Of a stretch of 64,000 nt of DNA, positions 43,820 to 54,517 are shown piece by piece. The DNA is from Zarea fungicola (Eukaryota > Ascomycota > Sordariomycetes > Hypocreales > Cordycipitaceae), in the NCBI GenBank assembly GCA_900169235.1, contig FWCC01000256.1, positions 186,001-250,000 of the forward strand. Reading direction: 5' to 3'. Position numbers and translations under genes: made by a program. The notes under the pieces are model-generated. The model made no database searches, had not been told where the DNA came from, and was given only the letters and a program-made list of their open reading frames with translations. Each line of letters starts with the position of its first letter. The first letter of the stretch is position 1.

Positions 43820-45027
43820 ATGGCATCAGCAGCAAAGACCATTGTCGCGACAGGCCTCTCGTCAGGTTTGGTACGATTTCCCGAAACTCGTTCCTTTGAA
43901 ATTCGTGCAACTAATTTTGTATGAAGGGACTTGAAGTGCTCAAGCAGCTTCTACAAGCCCCGCAGCCATTTCGCTTTGTGCTCGGTGCTAGGAACACGGG
44001 AGCTATGGAACAGTCTCTTACACAGCTGACCTTTGAGAGTGCCAACAAGGTCGACGTTCTCCCGCTGGACCTGGCTGACCTGAAAGGAACCAAGGAATTT
44101 GCCGAGTCAACTTTGAAGAACCTCGGTGACGCCAAGCTTGACTACCTTTTTCTCAATGCTGCGATCACGAACCCGGCCGTGGTGAACTCGCGCGGGTATC
44201 GATGGTCCGAATCGGCCGTGGTCAACCATGTTTGTAAGGAAATTTTCGCATGGGACCTTTACCGAATTGTTTCCGCAAAACTTCAACTGACTCTATATGT
44301 GAAGCCCAGTTTTATCTCGTGCATCTCTTGCGAGATAAGCTCACTGCCTCCAAGTCGCGCATAGTATTCGTGTCTTCCGGTGCTGTGACAGCCGTTTCTG
44401 ATCCCAGTATGCCTGTCCCTATCTAACGATCCCAACCCCAATTGCCTTTTAGCTAAAGACAAAAAAATTCATCTAATTTTTCTAATTTATTGAAAAGGCA
44501 CCCTCGAGGCTGAATTGAAATCCGGCGCGGGTACTGACGGCAGACCGTTGTATCCCAAGACGAAGTTCGTACAGCTTCTCGGTGCCCACTGGTGGCGTCG
44601 CGAACTCGCCGGTGTGTGTGATGTAGTGGCTGTCTCCCCAGGATTTATCCCTACGACCGGCCTTGCTCGCGGCAGTGGTATGGTGATGCCTAAGAACTCA
44701 CCCGACGCCAAGTCAATTCCTCAAGGTTCGTGATCACCACCTCTCCCATCTAAATGATTTGTCTCTGCCTGATGGGAATACACTCTACTCACACTTTTTT
44801 TTTTTTTTTTTTTTNNTTTTTTTTTTTTTTTAAATCTAGGTGCTCAAAGCTTGATTGCGGCACTGACAAGATCAGACTTCCCCGATGACCCTGATCGTAT
44901 CTTTCTGACGAGTTGGGGTGAGTGGTGGGACAAGGCTGTCTTTGAAAAGTCTTTGGACAAGAAACTGCAGGACAAGTGGTCATTTTCCAAGGAAGATATT
45001 GAAAAAGAGGCAGGAATGTCTGCATAA
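43820..45027 (+). CDS. Short-chain dehydrogenase/reductase (5 exons)
   Basis: Five exons are inferred: 43820-43870, 43927-44233, 44305-44406, 44498-44725 and 44840-45027. All joins keep frame and give 291 residues. Donors are GTACGA, GTAAGG, GTATGC and GTTCGT; acceptors end in AAG, AAG, AAG and TAG. The cofactor motif is TGLSSGLG (residues 11-18), a match to TGxxxGxG split by intron 1. LNAA occupies the NNAG position, SSGAV ends in the catalytic-Ser strand, and YPKTK (Tyr172, Lys176) is the YxxxK site, so it should be an active NAD(P)H oxidoreductase. It is unusually intron-rich for this window. Intron 4 contains a long T run interrupted by two unresolved bases (44815-44816). Its stop lies 61 nt from that of the convergent cyclase gene. 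Confidence 0.87.
44815..44816. other. Unresolved bases (NN) in a poly-T tract
   Basis: Two N within about 36 nt of T (roughly 44796-44831), inside intron 4 of the SDR gene. This is an assembly or base-calling limit at a homopolymer; the true length is unknown but coding sequence is unaffected. Confidence 0.95.
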
Positions 45028-45088
45028 TTTACAGCAAAACTCGTTAACATTAATTTGATCTTCTGGAAGAGCAGCGCGTCTACATCAT

Positions 45089-46185
45089 CTAAAAAATTGC
45101 GACACCGTTCGGTGGGCTAGCTACGCCACCTTTGACCTGAAAATACCATTAGTACATTGAGCAGCAAAAGGAAAAAAAAAAGAACAAGAGAAAATGTTAC
45201 AAGTACTTACGTGTAGAGGGATACTACTGAAGAAAAATGTCCATCGCTGCCTCTTTTGACACTCATCGCTGAGTCGTTTCAGGCTAAATAGCTCGCCAAT
45301 CGGCATGCCCCAGCCCGCAAGCAGCCATTGATGGAGAGAAAACTCGTCGCTCTGGAATGGCACGGCCTCCATGGCAGGGTGGTCGCCAGCAATGGCGGCA
45401 AATCCGTTCTCCCAGATCCATCGCAGCGTTTCCTTGGAGCTCTCCAGGCCGATGGAGGCAGGTGCGTAGTCCTTGGTCATTTCAGTGCGCGCGTCTTGCG
45501 CAAGCTCCTCGTACGACTCGGTCCATCCAGTATGAATGAAGAGAATGTCACCGGTCTTGAACGTTGTGCCTTGGCTGTCCGCAACGTCTTGGAGGGTAGC
45601 CGCGGTGATGATGGACGTTTCGAATGGCGTGACTTTGATGCCCTTCTTCTCTGCCCAGGCGGCAAAGTCAAGTAGCACACCACGACCGACGATGCCACCT
45701 TTCTCAACCCAGGCTGGATTCATATAAACGAGGCGTCAGGTTCTGCCAGTTTTACTCTGAAGGAGTTGAGTGTGGAGAAATATACCTTGGGTCCCAATAA
45801 CGTCCGAGTTCATAATCTGATCCTGCGTCCTACCATTGTAATACAGTTTTTCTTCCTGGAAGCCATAATGGCGGAGGCCATCCCACTGCGAGCTCGACTG
45901 CGAATTAAATGTGAGAATGTCGTCGTTGACGGTGCGCGGCGCCTTGTGGTGAACGTGATGGTTGAGAGGCTGTCTGCCGAAAGCCGGCGGCGTCATGCTG
46001 TCCAGCGGCCAGTCTGTAGGGATGCGTGTGCCGTCAGTGATTTCTTTGGCAGCGTTGGCCGTGTTCTCGGCCGTGAGCAAGTTAATGGTGCCCGACTCAT
46101 CGTTGTCGCCGTAGAGACCCCAGGCGTTGCCCCGCGGGCCGTCTTTGCGGAGTGGGAGTGAGTCAAACGGTGGTCTGGCAGCCAT
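45089..46185 (-). CDS. Cyclase-family (kynurenine-formamidase-like fold) protein (3 exons)
   Basis: Exons 45786-46185, 45211-45713 and 45089-45136 join in frame (72- and 74-nt introns; GTATAT and GTAAGT donors; CAG acceptors) to 316 residues. The last exon encodes only 15 residues. The start MAARPPFDSLPLRKDGPRGN, GDNDESGTINLLT and the core WVEKGGIVGRGVLLDFAAWA, TGDILFIHTGW and AIAGDHPAMEAVP belong to the cyclase superfamily (PF04199), which includes bacterial kynurenine formamidase and isatin hydrolase. In those enzymes HxGTHxDxPxH binds metal. Here the segment reads SSSQWDGLRH (Asp102, His106), as I recall for a fungal sub-branch, so metal use may differ. Probably cytosolic hydrolysis of an amide or lactam. 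Confidence 0.88.
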
Positions 46186-47439
46186 TGTAGGAATTCGGAA
46201 AGACAAAATGTAATTTCTGATGATATCGGTGAAGGTAAAACGACGATGATAATGATAGAGAGAGTCTTGGGTTTGGCTGTCAACAATACGCCGTTTTTGA
46301 ACAGGAGGGGTTTGCTGTCGGCTAAGATCCCATCCCACTTGATCCGATGGCAGAGGTCAGATGGCTATATCCGTGCCGATGCGCCTTCCATGAAATGGTA
46401 TTAATTCAAAAACGTATTGCAACTCTGAAATTGAGTGATTGAATTTTCTATATTTTTACTCTTTTTATATCAAATCTTCACAGAAATTTCTTTTTCAACA
46501 ATCTTGTGTCTGGGGTCGTCGAGGAGAATCGGATAACACCCCAGAGTCCAGGTGCGAATTCCGCAGTCCCACTAGCTTTCACTTATTGGGAGAAAGGGGA
46601 CGGCGAAGTCGTTTCCTTGTTATGAAAAAAAAAAAGGGGGGGGGGGAAGGGGGGTTCCATTTAACGATTAATTAACGTGATTTATCTCCGCTATCCACGC
46701 GAAAGGTTCACATTGAAATTTGAGTTAATGCTCATGCTTCAGGACTCCCCTGCTGGAGGCATTGACATATCCGCATTCCGCCTACTTATCCGAGCTGGCA
46801 TCGTTTGTAGCGACGCATGGATTATTTTATTGCAAATTCAATTATTCGGCAGTTATTATATATATGAATAGATAAATGCATAGATGAAACAACTAAATAC
46901 ACAAAATTTGAGTTGAAGTCATGTATCACGAATTGCCGCTGCGTTGAGAGGAGGTGAGTTCACGAATCAGCCCGCCTCTTCAACGCATCTGGGTCTGCCA
47001 ATGCTTTGGGCCGTGTTCAATTATTGAGGATACTGCCTAAGAGAACGAGATTTGATAAATACCGGCGCTGAAGATCCCTCACTGCACCGCATCCGCCAAT
47101 GCCGTACACCAAACTGTATTGTATTGGAAGAGCGATTGAGGGGCAATTTTTATACATGACGGTGACGCTTGTGTTACCATGACTGTGCTATAGAGCGGTG
47201 AAAGGTCTTTGACTGAATCATAGAGCAAAATTTGATACATTCATTTCCCCTGGCTGATAGGACTCATTGTTGCCCAAGTGGTACTTGGCAATCGTTGGGC
47301 GCGGTATACTTTACATAGATATGCATGTGTGGCCCCATTGAACCAAAGATTACCATTTAAAACTGTACAGATTTACTCGTTGCTTTTCAATTAATCGTCC
47401 GTTGTTACTGTGAATTCCAGAAAATTTTCAATATCCGTA
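46186..47439. other. Gene-free stretch with homopurine tract
   Basis: No gene seen. It contains A11-G11-A2-G6 at 46625-46654 and an AT-rich segment near 46840-46920. Confidence 0.6.
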
Positions 47440-47787
47440 ATGTGCGAATTCGAAATCAGCGCCATATACTGCCGCTGCTGCGACAGGTATTGCTGGCACA
47501 AAATCAAAGCGCTCGGCGAATCACATACAACGCCATGCGGTCACATTCAAAAAGTAAGCACATGTTTCCGCACCCACCTTCCAACATGCCTGGGTATGTT
47601 TCGAAACACCAACCCGGACCGCCTCCTTGTCAAGCATGGCATGGATCCTACCAGCGCCAACAGTACCCAAGACTGCAAAAACGCCCGGTACATTTTCGTG
47701 GAAAAGGGCCGCGCGGAGATTGTCTGCGAGGCGTGCATGCAGGACTGTTTCTTCAATGACCCAGGAGACATGTATGTGAAAAAGTAG
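47440..47787 (+). CDS. Small Cys-rich hypothetical protein
   Basis: A 115-residue frame starting at the ATG at 47440; the frame is open slightly upstream but has no ATG there. Eleven cysteines are spread along the chain, including YCRCCDRYC near the N-terminus, CGHIQKVSTC in the middle and VCEACMQDC near the C-terminus. The pairs resemble zinc-ligand knuckles more than a secreted disulfide effector, and no signal peptide is present. I recall similar small MCEFE/MCEYE-type hypothetical proteins in other ascomycetes but no defined function. Isolated, with over 1 kb on each side lacking genes. Confidence 0.6.
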   Translation: MCEFEISAIYCRCCDRYCWHKIKALGESHTTPCGHIQKVSTCFRTHLPTCLGMFRNTNPDRLLVKHGMDPTSANSTQDCKNARYIFVEKGRAEIVCEACMQDCFFNDPGDMYVKK

Positions 47788-50591
47788 GAGCTTGCTTGGG
47801 ACATTGGCTTCTTCCACGTGGAGTGCACGAATCAAGGACAAAGATGTGTTTTGAGATGTTTGAGACACCGTCTTGTGAGAAATCTTAGATAAGAGCTTAA
47901 TGCCTGCTGCAATAGGAAAGCACATCTAACGTAAGATTTCGGGAACTTTGTGTCTCGTGTTTATGCAGTTGGCTGGATGTTGCGGCGGAGCCTCACAATC
48001 GCTAGAAAGCCGGCGCGTGTCTCGCAGGGAAAAGCAACGCGCGTGCTTTCTCACCAACATTGCTCAGCAGTTTATCCACCTAGGCAGGGGAGGACGTTAG
48101 CAGTTCCGTCACTGATGGGGCAGCCCACCCGATATCGATGGACGCTTGTATCGGCCGCTGGTATTGGGGCAGGAAATGGATAGATCCCGCAAGCACTGTG
48201 TGAGACCAAACGGACATGTCTTCTTCCAGCCAGTCACGACCAGTTGCGGGACACACCTCTCGGGCCGTCTGTTCCAGAGATAGCCGACCAAGCCACAACA
48301 TACCCGAAATAGCCGTACGGAACAAAAGGCAAGTTGAAGAAATAAATTAATCCATATCTTGCCGATCGGTCTCTGCCCTCGCTTCTCGGTCTTCGTGCTC
48401 TTTGTAGGTAAGCAAATCAGAAGTTTAGCTGCATAATTGGTTGCTTGTAACAGAAATACTGGTTGCAGCGGGATACTGCGAATGACGCGGCCTTTGTCCA
48501 ACAAGGATCATCACTCGAAGCGTCGGGATTCGCATTCTTTCTGCTTTCTTGCCTGGTGCTTGCTGCAAGTGTCATGCGCGAAGAAGAGGTACATCCTGAC
48601 TCAACACCCGGCCCTGTCGTTTAATCCTTCCCGCTTCGGGAGTTAATCTCGTTTCTTGCTCACGCCGGCCAGTCCGTTTGTGTATGCAGTCATATAATCG
48701 TGATGTTTCCTGCAGCTGTGCCAAGAGACGGGAAGGGGTAGGTGGGTGCTTGAAACCGTAGATTGATAAACCCGATTTAGATCATTGGCTTGCAGGAACT
48801 ATCAAGTGGCGCGTCATCGGGCACAGGGCCGGGCTGACATGAGATGAGTGTCGGGTTTGGCCCTGTTGGACTGGTATTTGGCCAAACATGACCGGGATTG
48901 AACAACGATTGGCGTCAGCGAGAGCCTTATTTCGGTGGCGTCGGACAAGGCTAGCTGTGGCTGGGTGAATCGGCAAACATTGGCGAGACGAAAGGAAAAG
49001 AGTGAAGAGCAAAGTGAAAGCATAACTAAGTTGGTGCGCATATGAGAGCACCGCGGGCTGAGGTTGAATCAGCGACATTGGCGGCTATTAAGCCCCAGTC
49101 ATTGAAGTGTGTTGGTGGCTGAATTGCAGCGGTGTAACAGTAACGACTCACACCTCGGCGCTGGCTAGGGTTCAATCATCTCCTAGGCAGCACTGTAAAA
49201 TCTTTAGAGAATCTTGAGACATGCAGATCGGTGGAGTGCCAGACTAAGCGCCGACCCGGACGTAAAGTGCCGTTGGGGGATAAGACGATAGCAGGCTAGT
49301 GTGGTGATTGCTACCCAAAACTCCTTGGTTATCCATTGTCCTTTAGTTACTGCTTTGGCTCTTTTTTCCCTTCCATGTAGGCTCAGAAATTCTTGTCTCG
49401 CCATGGCACCGGACTTTTGTTCGACTAACCGACTCGCCGGTTTGGTCTTCCCGTCCGGAGCTAAACCCAAATGACCACCGCCACGCCGGTAGCCATCTCC
49501 GGTGCAATATTCTAAGTTGGGAAACTCACCCGTGGGAGAAGGTCTGCAATGGCCAAGGAAGAAAAAATTCATAGCTTTGCATGGTCGTCCGTGTACTGGT
49601 AGCTTCCACCCCCACTCCAAGCCCAGTCTTTTCCCTTTCCCTCTCCCTTGTTGCGGTCGTTTTCAATGGTACCTCTTCCTCTCCCGTAGTTCCAACTCCG
49701 CCAAAGTTTTACTTGGACCAGAAAGGCTGTCATGGGTGCCGAGGTTAAGTTCCACAGCTCCGCCATCCAAGTATAGCAACCATGGAGATACAAGGCCATG
49801 TACGGAGTATACATTTCTGGTAACATACTGCTGGTATGTCGAAACCTCGGTTGCTTTGTAATATTTGTCTAGGTGAGATTCAATATGAAAACCATATCCG
49901 CCATGTCCGCGGACACCAGAGGCTACAGTTTCACTCTTCACCGGCGGCGCCGCTAAGGTGGTAAACCCCTTTCATAGCTGAGTAAGATGTACCATAGGTC
50001 AACTGGGGTGTTTGAGGAGAAACGGACAAGCAAAAAAAAAAAATGGCATTAATGACGTTGGAACTCTATCGACTGCATTTTTTCGGTGGAGCGTAGCAGC
50101 GACGACGCGACGCTTCGGGGTTGACAGATGAAACAGTTCTTGCTCGTCATTGCCGTCATTCACAGTCCCGCTAGACGCCTCCCGTGGAACTGGTCCCATT
50201 TCTTTGGAGATATTGAAACTAGTTAGTTGTTCAGTTGTTCCTTCTTACTCGTACCCTTATTAGGATTGTGCGCCACTACCAGCGAATTCACGCCACCGGG
50301 GAGGGGTGGGAGGGGTAGACCTTGAAAATCTGGAGTTTTGGACACTGCAGTTACCGGCCCTACGACAAGACGGGATAGCTCGAGGCCGGAGCCATATATA
50401 ATAACCTCTCTCCCACCAATGTGTGGCTTGTAGAAACCCCAAAAGCCAGTTTCTGATATCGTCCTCATCGCATTCCATCCACAATCCGATCTACCGACTC
50501 TGTCTCTCAGGTTGGAAGTGTCTAATCTCACCACGTCCATCTTAACTTTCACACTCACAAACACCACAACACAGACACACACATCTACACA
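47788..50591. other. Gene-free stretch
   Basis: 2.8 kb without a supported gene. Scattered open frames under 140 codons lack motifs. The right end is the MDR reductase promoter. Confidence 0.5.
50395..50403 (+). promoter_or_regulatory. TATA box of MDR reductase gene
   Basis: TATATAATA, about 190 nt before the start codon. A CT- and CA-rich leader (50470-50590) typical of fungal 5' UTRs follows. Confidence 0.5.
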
Positions 50592-51821
50592 ATGGGTCTG
50601 GACAACCACCAAGTTGTGCTCGCTGAGCGCCCCAAGGATGAAATTATTCCCGGTACAACCTTCAATCACAAGATCGTTCCCGCTCCTACCGAGGCCGATC
50701 TCAAGGATGGCGACCTCCTTGTCGAAGTTCTTTACTTGTCTTTGGACCCTGCCATGCGCGGCTGGCTTAACAGTATGTCTTTGTTCTCTTCTACCTCTGT
50801 GTCGCGCGCATCTGCACCAATTTTTTTTTTTTTAAAAAAAACGCTGAGAACTAACAATCATCCCCCTCTTTTTTAGACACGCGCTCATATATCCCGCCCG
50901 TTCAGATTGGCGAGGTGATGCGCGCCACCGCTGCCTGCCGCGTTCTCGCCTCAAAGAACCCAGAGGTCAAGCCAGGCGACCTCGTCAGCGGCCTGTCCGG
51001 CTGGCAGCAGTACGCCATCCTCAAGCCCGGCTGGTACGAGCCCCAGTCCTTGTTCCCCAACCTCCGGGACCCCAAGGACATGATGTCCACCCTCGGCCTC
51101 ACGGGCTTGACCGCCTGGATCGGTATGACCCAGATCGGCGACCCCAAGCCGGGCGAGCTCGTTGTTGTTTCCGGCGCGGCTGGTGCGACGGGCAGCGTGG
51201 CCGGACAGATTGCAAAGGCCCGCGGTGCGCGCGTCATTGGTGTTGCCGGTGGTGACGATAAATGCAAATGGTTGGTGGACGAGCTCGGCTTCGACGGAGC
51301 GCTCAACTACAAGGACCCCGACTTCAAGAGCAAGTTTATCGAGGCAACCAAGGACCACATTGATATCTACTTTGACAATGGTGAGTTCTTACTTTTTTCA
51401 AAGGGAATCTACTTTTACGAAGATGTAATAAAAAAGTTAACAAAATGCAAATTTAGTCGGCGGCGAGACCCTCGAACTCGCTCTCCTCCAGGCCAAGGAG
51501 TTTTCCCGCTTCGTCATGTGCGGTGCCATCAGCCAGTACAACACCGCCAAGCCCGTTGGTCCCAAGAACATCACCCGTGTCATCCAAATGCGCATCAAGA
51601 TGCAAGGTTTCATCGTCTTTGACCACAAGGACAAGTACGCTGAGGGCCGCGGTGAGCTTTCCACGCTGCTCGAGCAGGGTAAGATCAAGTCGAGCATCCA
51701 TCTGGTCAAGGGCGGTCTCAAGGTCGCCGAGCAGGCGCTCGTTGACCTCTACAAGGGAGTTAACACCGGCAAGCTCATTGTGGAGCTCAAGAACCCCGAC
51801 GAGAGCCCCGCCAAGCTATAA
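50592..51821 (+). CDS. MDR-family NADP-dependent alkenal/enone reductase (3 exons), AKL C-terminus
   Basis: Exons 50592-50772, 50877-51380 and 51457-51821 join in frame (104- and 76-nt introns; GTATGT and GTGAGT donors; TAG acceptors) to 349 residues. EVLYLSLDPAMRGWL near residue 50 and PPVQIGEVMRA are hallmarks of the zinc-free leukotriene B4 12-hydroxydehydrogenase/prostaglandin reductase/CurA branch of medium-chain reductases. The Rossmann motif VVSGAAGATGSVAGQIAK lies at about 155-175, followed by GARVIGVAGGDDKC. It would reduce alpha,beta-unsaturated carbonyls with NADPH. The chain ends in AKL, which fits the type 1 peroxisomal targeting consensus, so a peroxisomal site is possible. An ACS-type MFS gene follows 778 nt downstream on the same strand. 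Confidence 0.93.
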
Positions 51822-52599
51822 GAGCTGCTTCTTTGCATGATGCATGATGCTGGAGGGGAAGCAGAACATGACATGAAAAAGTAACGTTGGCGTGATGAAA
51901 GCATTTTTTTAACATATATATAGACAAAGATAATACCCAAAGGTACTTTGACGAGGTGGGCGGGTAGTTTGTTTTGTTACGAGTAACTACCAATGAAATT
52001 TGAAGTTTGAATACAAAGCGTGTTTTTGAAATTACTGTTGATTGTGGCTTGGCCTCACTTGCCGACGCAAGCCGACATCGCAGGAGCGCGCCATCATGTG
52101 AGTGTTTTGATATCAGCCTGCGCAAAAGTACAAAGCAGAACAAGTATAAATAAAAAGAAGAGATTAGGCACAATAAATAGGTAAGGTCAATGATATCCGA
52201 TCATAAAAGTCAACATTATTAGCACCCGCCGCAAAAGGATGGCAGCAAGGCTGGAGATCGTCGGCTGGTTGGAAGTGGATCTGAAATGGTAGAGGCTGAA
52301 AAAGTTGTTCATTAATATCTCACGAGGTAATAATGTATCTGGAAATTTTATATTTCTAGCCACTCCCCCAATCCGCAAATATGCTTCCTCCTTCAATAAG
52401 CTTACCCTAAGGATCCAAGCCGAAACCCGTATATATACGAGGATCACCGATGTCTACCGTCGCCCTCAGTGCTTACTTCATTTGCCGCTGTATACGATCC
52501 ATACGAACCGGTCCGGTTCTGCTCCGATTCGCGGGATTAAACGTTTTTCTGACAGAGGAAAGCTTAATCTGATCATCTTGAAACTATCAGAGCCCCAAC
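51822..52599. other. Intergenic
   Basis: Between MDR reductase and MFS genes, same direction. A TATATATA element near 51915 and AT-rich stretches; no gene. Confidence 0.5.
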
Positions 52600-54247
52600 A
52601 TGAAGACCGAATCGGCCACTGAGGCCGTTGTTGTACCTAGGGATGACCAAGATGATGCCATTGCCATGGTCGGCGAGGAGCAGCATGAGATTGATCCCAT
52701 TGTCGAAGCGCGTGTTATTCGCAAGATAGACTGTTTCCTTATCCCAGCTATGGTTATAGGCTGTATGTAGCGTTTTCTTTGCACGCGCGCACGCACACAA
52801 ACATGGAAATCGGAAGCTAATAATGAAAAACGCAAGATGGCCTCGTATACTATGACAAAGCCATTCTCGGCTCCGCTGTCCTCTTCGGCATGACAACCGA
52901 CCTCTCCCTCGCCGTGCCCGTCCCACACAGCGGTGTGCCTCCCAAGACAGACACCCGTCGCCTTAGCTGGGCCACCTCGCTCTTCTACTTTGGCATGCTC
53001 GCTGGCCTCTACCCCATGACCTTTGCCCTGCAGCGCTTCCGCATGGGCCGCGTCCTTGGCGGAGTTGTCGTCCTCTGGTCACTCGTCTGCATGCTCACCG
53101 CAGCCGTGACCTCCTGGCGGGGCCTCTTCGTGCAGCGCTTCTTCCTGGGCTTCGTCGAGAGCGTCATTCCCACGGGCTTCATGTGCATCGTGTCCGGATA
53201 CTACACCCAGCGCGAGCAGAGCCTCCGCCAGGGCTGGTGGTTCTCCAGCACGGGCCTCTTCACCATCATCGGCGGCGCCCTCAACTACGCCTTTGCGCAG
53301 CTCCATGGCGGCGGCCTCGCGCGCTGGCAGTACATCTACCTCCTCGCCGGCGCCCTCACGTTCCTGTTCGGCCTCGCCTGTTTCGCGGTCCCGGACTCCC
53401 CCGTGTCCGCCTGGTTCCTCACGCCCGTGGAGCGCTTCACGGCCGTCGAGCGGCTCCGCATCGGCCAGACGGGCGTGCGCTGCACCAAGTTCAAGGCCTA
53501 TCAGGTCCGCGAGGCGCTCCTCGACGTCAAGGTCCACCTCATCTTCGTCATGATGGCGTCGTGCTACACCATGAACGGCGCCGTCAGCGGCTTTGGCCCC
53601 CTCATCGTGTCCACGTTTGGCTGGGGCACGCTGCAGTCCATCCTGCTCCAGTTCCCGCTCGCGGGCATCTGCTTCTTCGTCATCCTCGCTGTCGGCCACC
53701 TCGGCGGGCGCTTCACCAACATTCGCGTCTTCTTGCTCGTGGGGACCTGCTTGCCCGTCATTGCGGGCTGCGCGCTCATTTGGAAGTCGGCGTGGACGCA
53801 TCATGCCGCGGCACCCGTCGTGGGCTACTCCATCACGGGCTTCTTTGGTGGCACGGCCAGCCTCATCATCACTTTAGGCATGGCAAACGTCGCGGGTCAC
53901 ACGAAGAAGAGCTTCATGGCAGCGACCATCTTCGTGGCGTATTGTGTCGGTAACATTGTTGGCCCGCAGCTCGTGTGGTCGCAGACCAAGAGCCGGCACT
54001 ACCCTGCTTTGTGGTTGGGGCTTATTATCTGGTATGTTAACTCGTCTAAATGAAGCAGCCCTTCTGTTCTAATCAGTCTTTCGTTAGCTATGTCATTTGC
54101 ATCATGACCTCGCTCCTGTTTTATGTGGTTCTGCGAAGGGAAAATCTGGCGCGATCTGTGATGCCCGTTGACGAGGCGGAGCGAGCCAAGCTCGCGTTTC
54201 AGGATCTCACGGACAAGGAAAACCCATACTTTCGATATGTCTACTGA
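52600..54247 (+). CDS. MFS transporter, anion:cation symporter family (3 exons)
   Basis: Exons 52600-52762, 52837-54031 and 54088-54247 join in frame (74- and 56-nt introns, both with GTATGT donors) to 505 residues. A soluble acidic N-terminus of about 45 residues precedes TM1 (FLIPAMVIGYGLVYYDKAILGSAVLFGM), whose YYDKA matches the ACS-family signature. LGGVVVLWSLVCMLTAA and RFFLGFVESVIPTGFM also fit, with the large TM6-TM7 loop near residue 240. About 12 membrane helices are visible. It has the same family layout as the carrier at 35638-37113 but is clearly divergent. It likely moves a small organic anion across the plasma membrane. Coding GC is high in exon 2, giving long shadow frames. Confidence 0.92.
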
Positions 54248-54517
54248 GCCTATCTAAGGCAGGTATCGAACAAGATATCAATGCAAAAGTTACCCGGCGC
54301 TTGACTATCAGCAGTTTTCATGTGGGATCTATACAATGATGCCTGGTCAATATTTTGACTCGATGATGAGGAATGGCCCTCCACATTCTCTAATGTGCAG
54401 AGCCTGGGCTGAATTTGCGGTAACAAATTATAGTACTGGATAATGGCATCCTGTGATTCCAGAAGGCAGTTGCCGTTGCAGTTTCCTTTTTACTTCACCT
54501 AATATACGCGGTGAAAC

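Noticed and set aside
49140..49190. TTCAATC-like T-loop suggesting another tRNA
   Set aside because: No pairing acceptor or anticodon stems around it.
53079..53953. Long open frames overlapping MFS exon 2
   Set aside because: High-GC shadows of the transporter; Arg/Ala/His-rich with no membrane or domain features.
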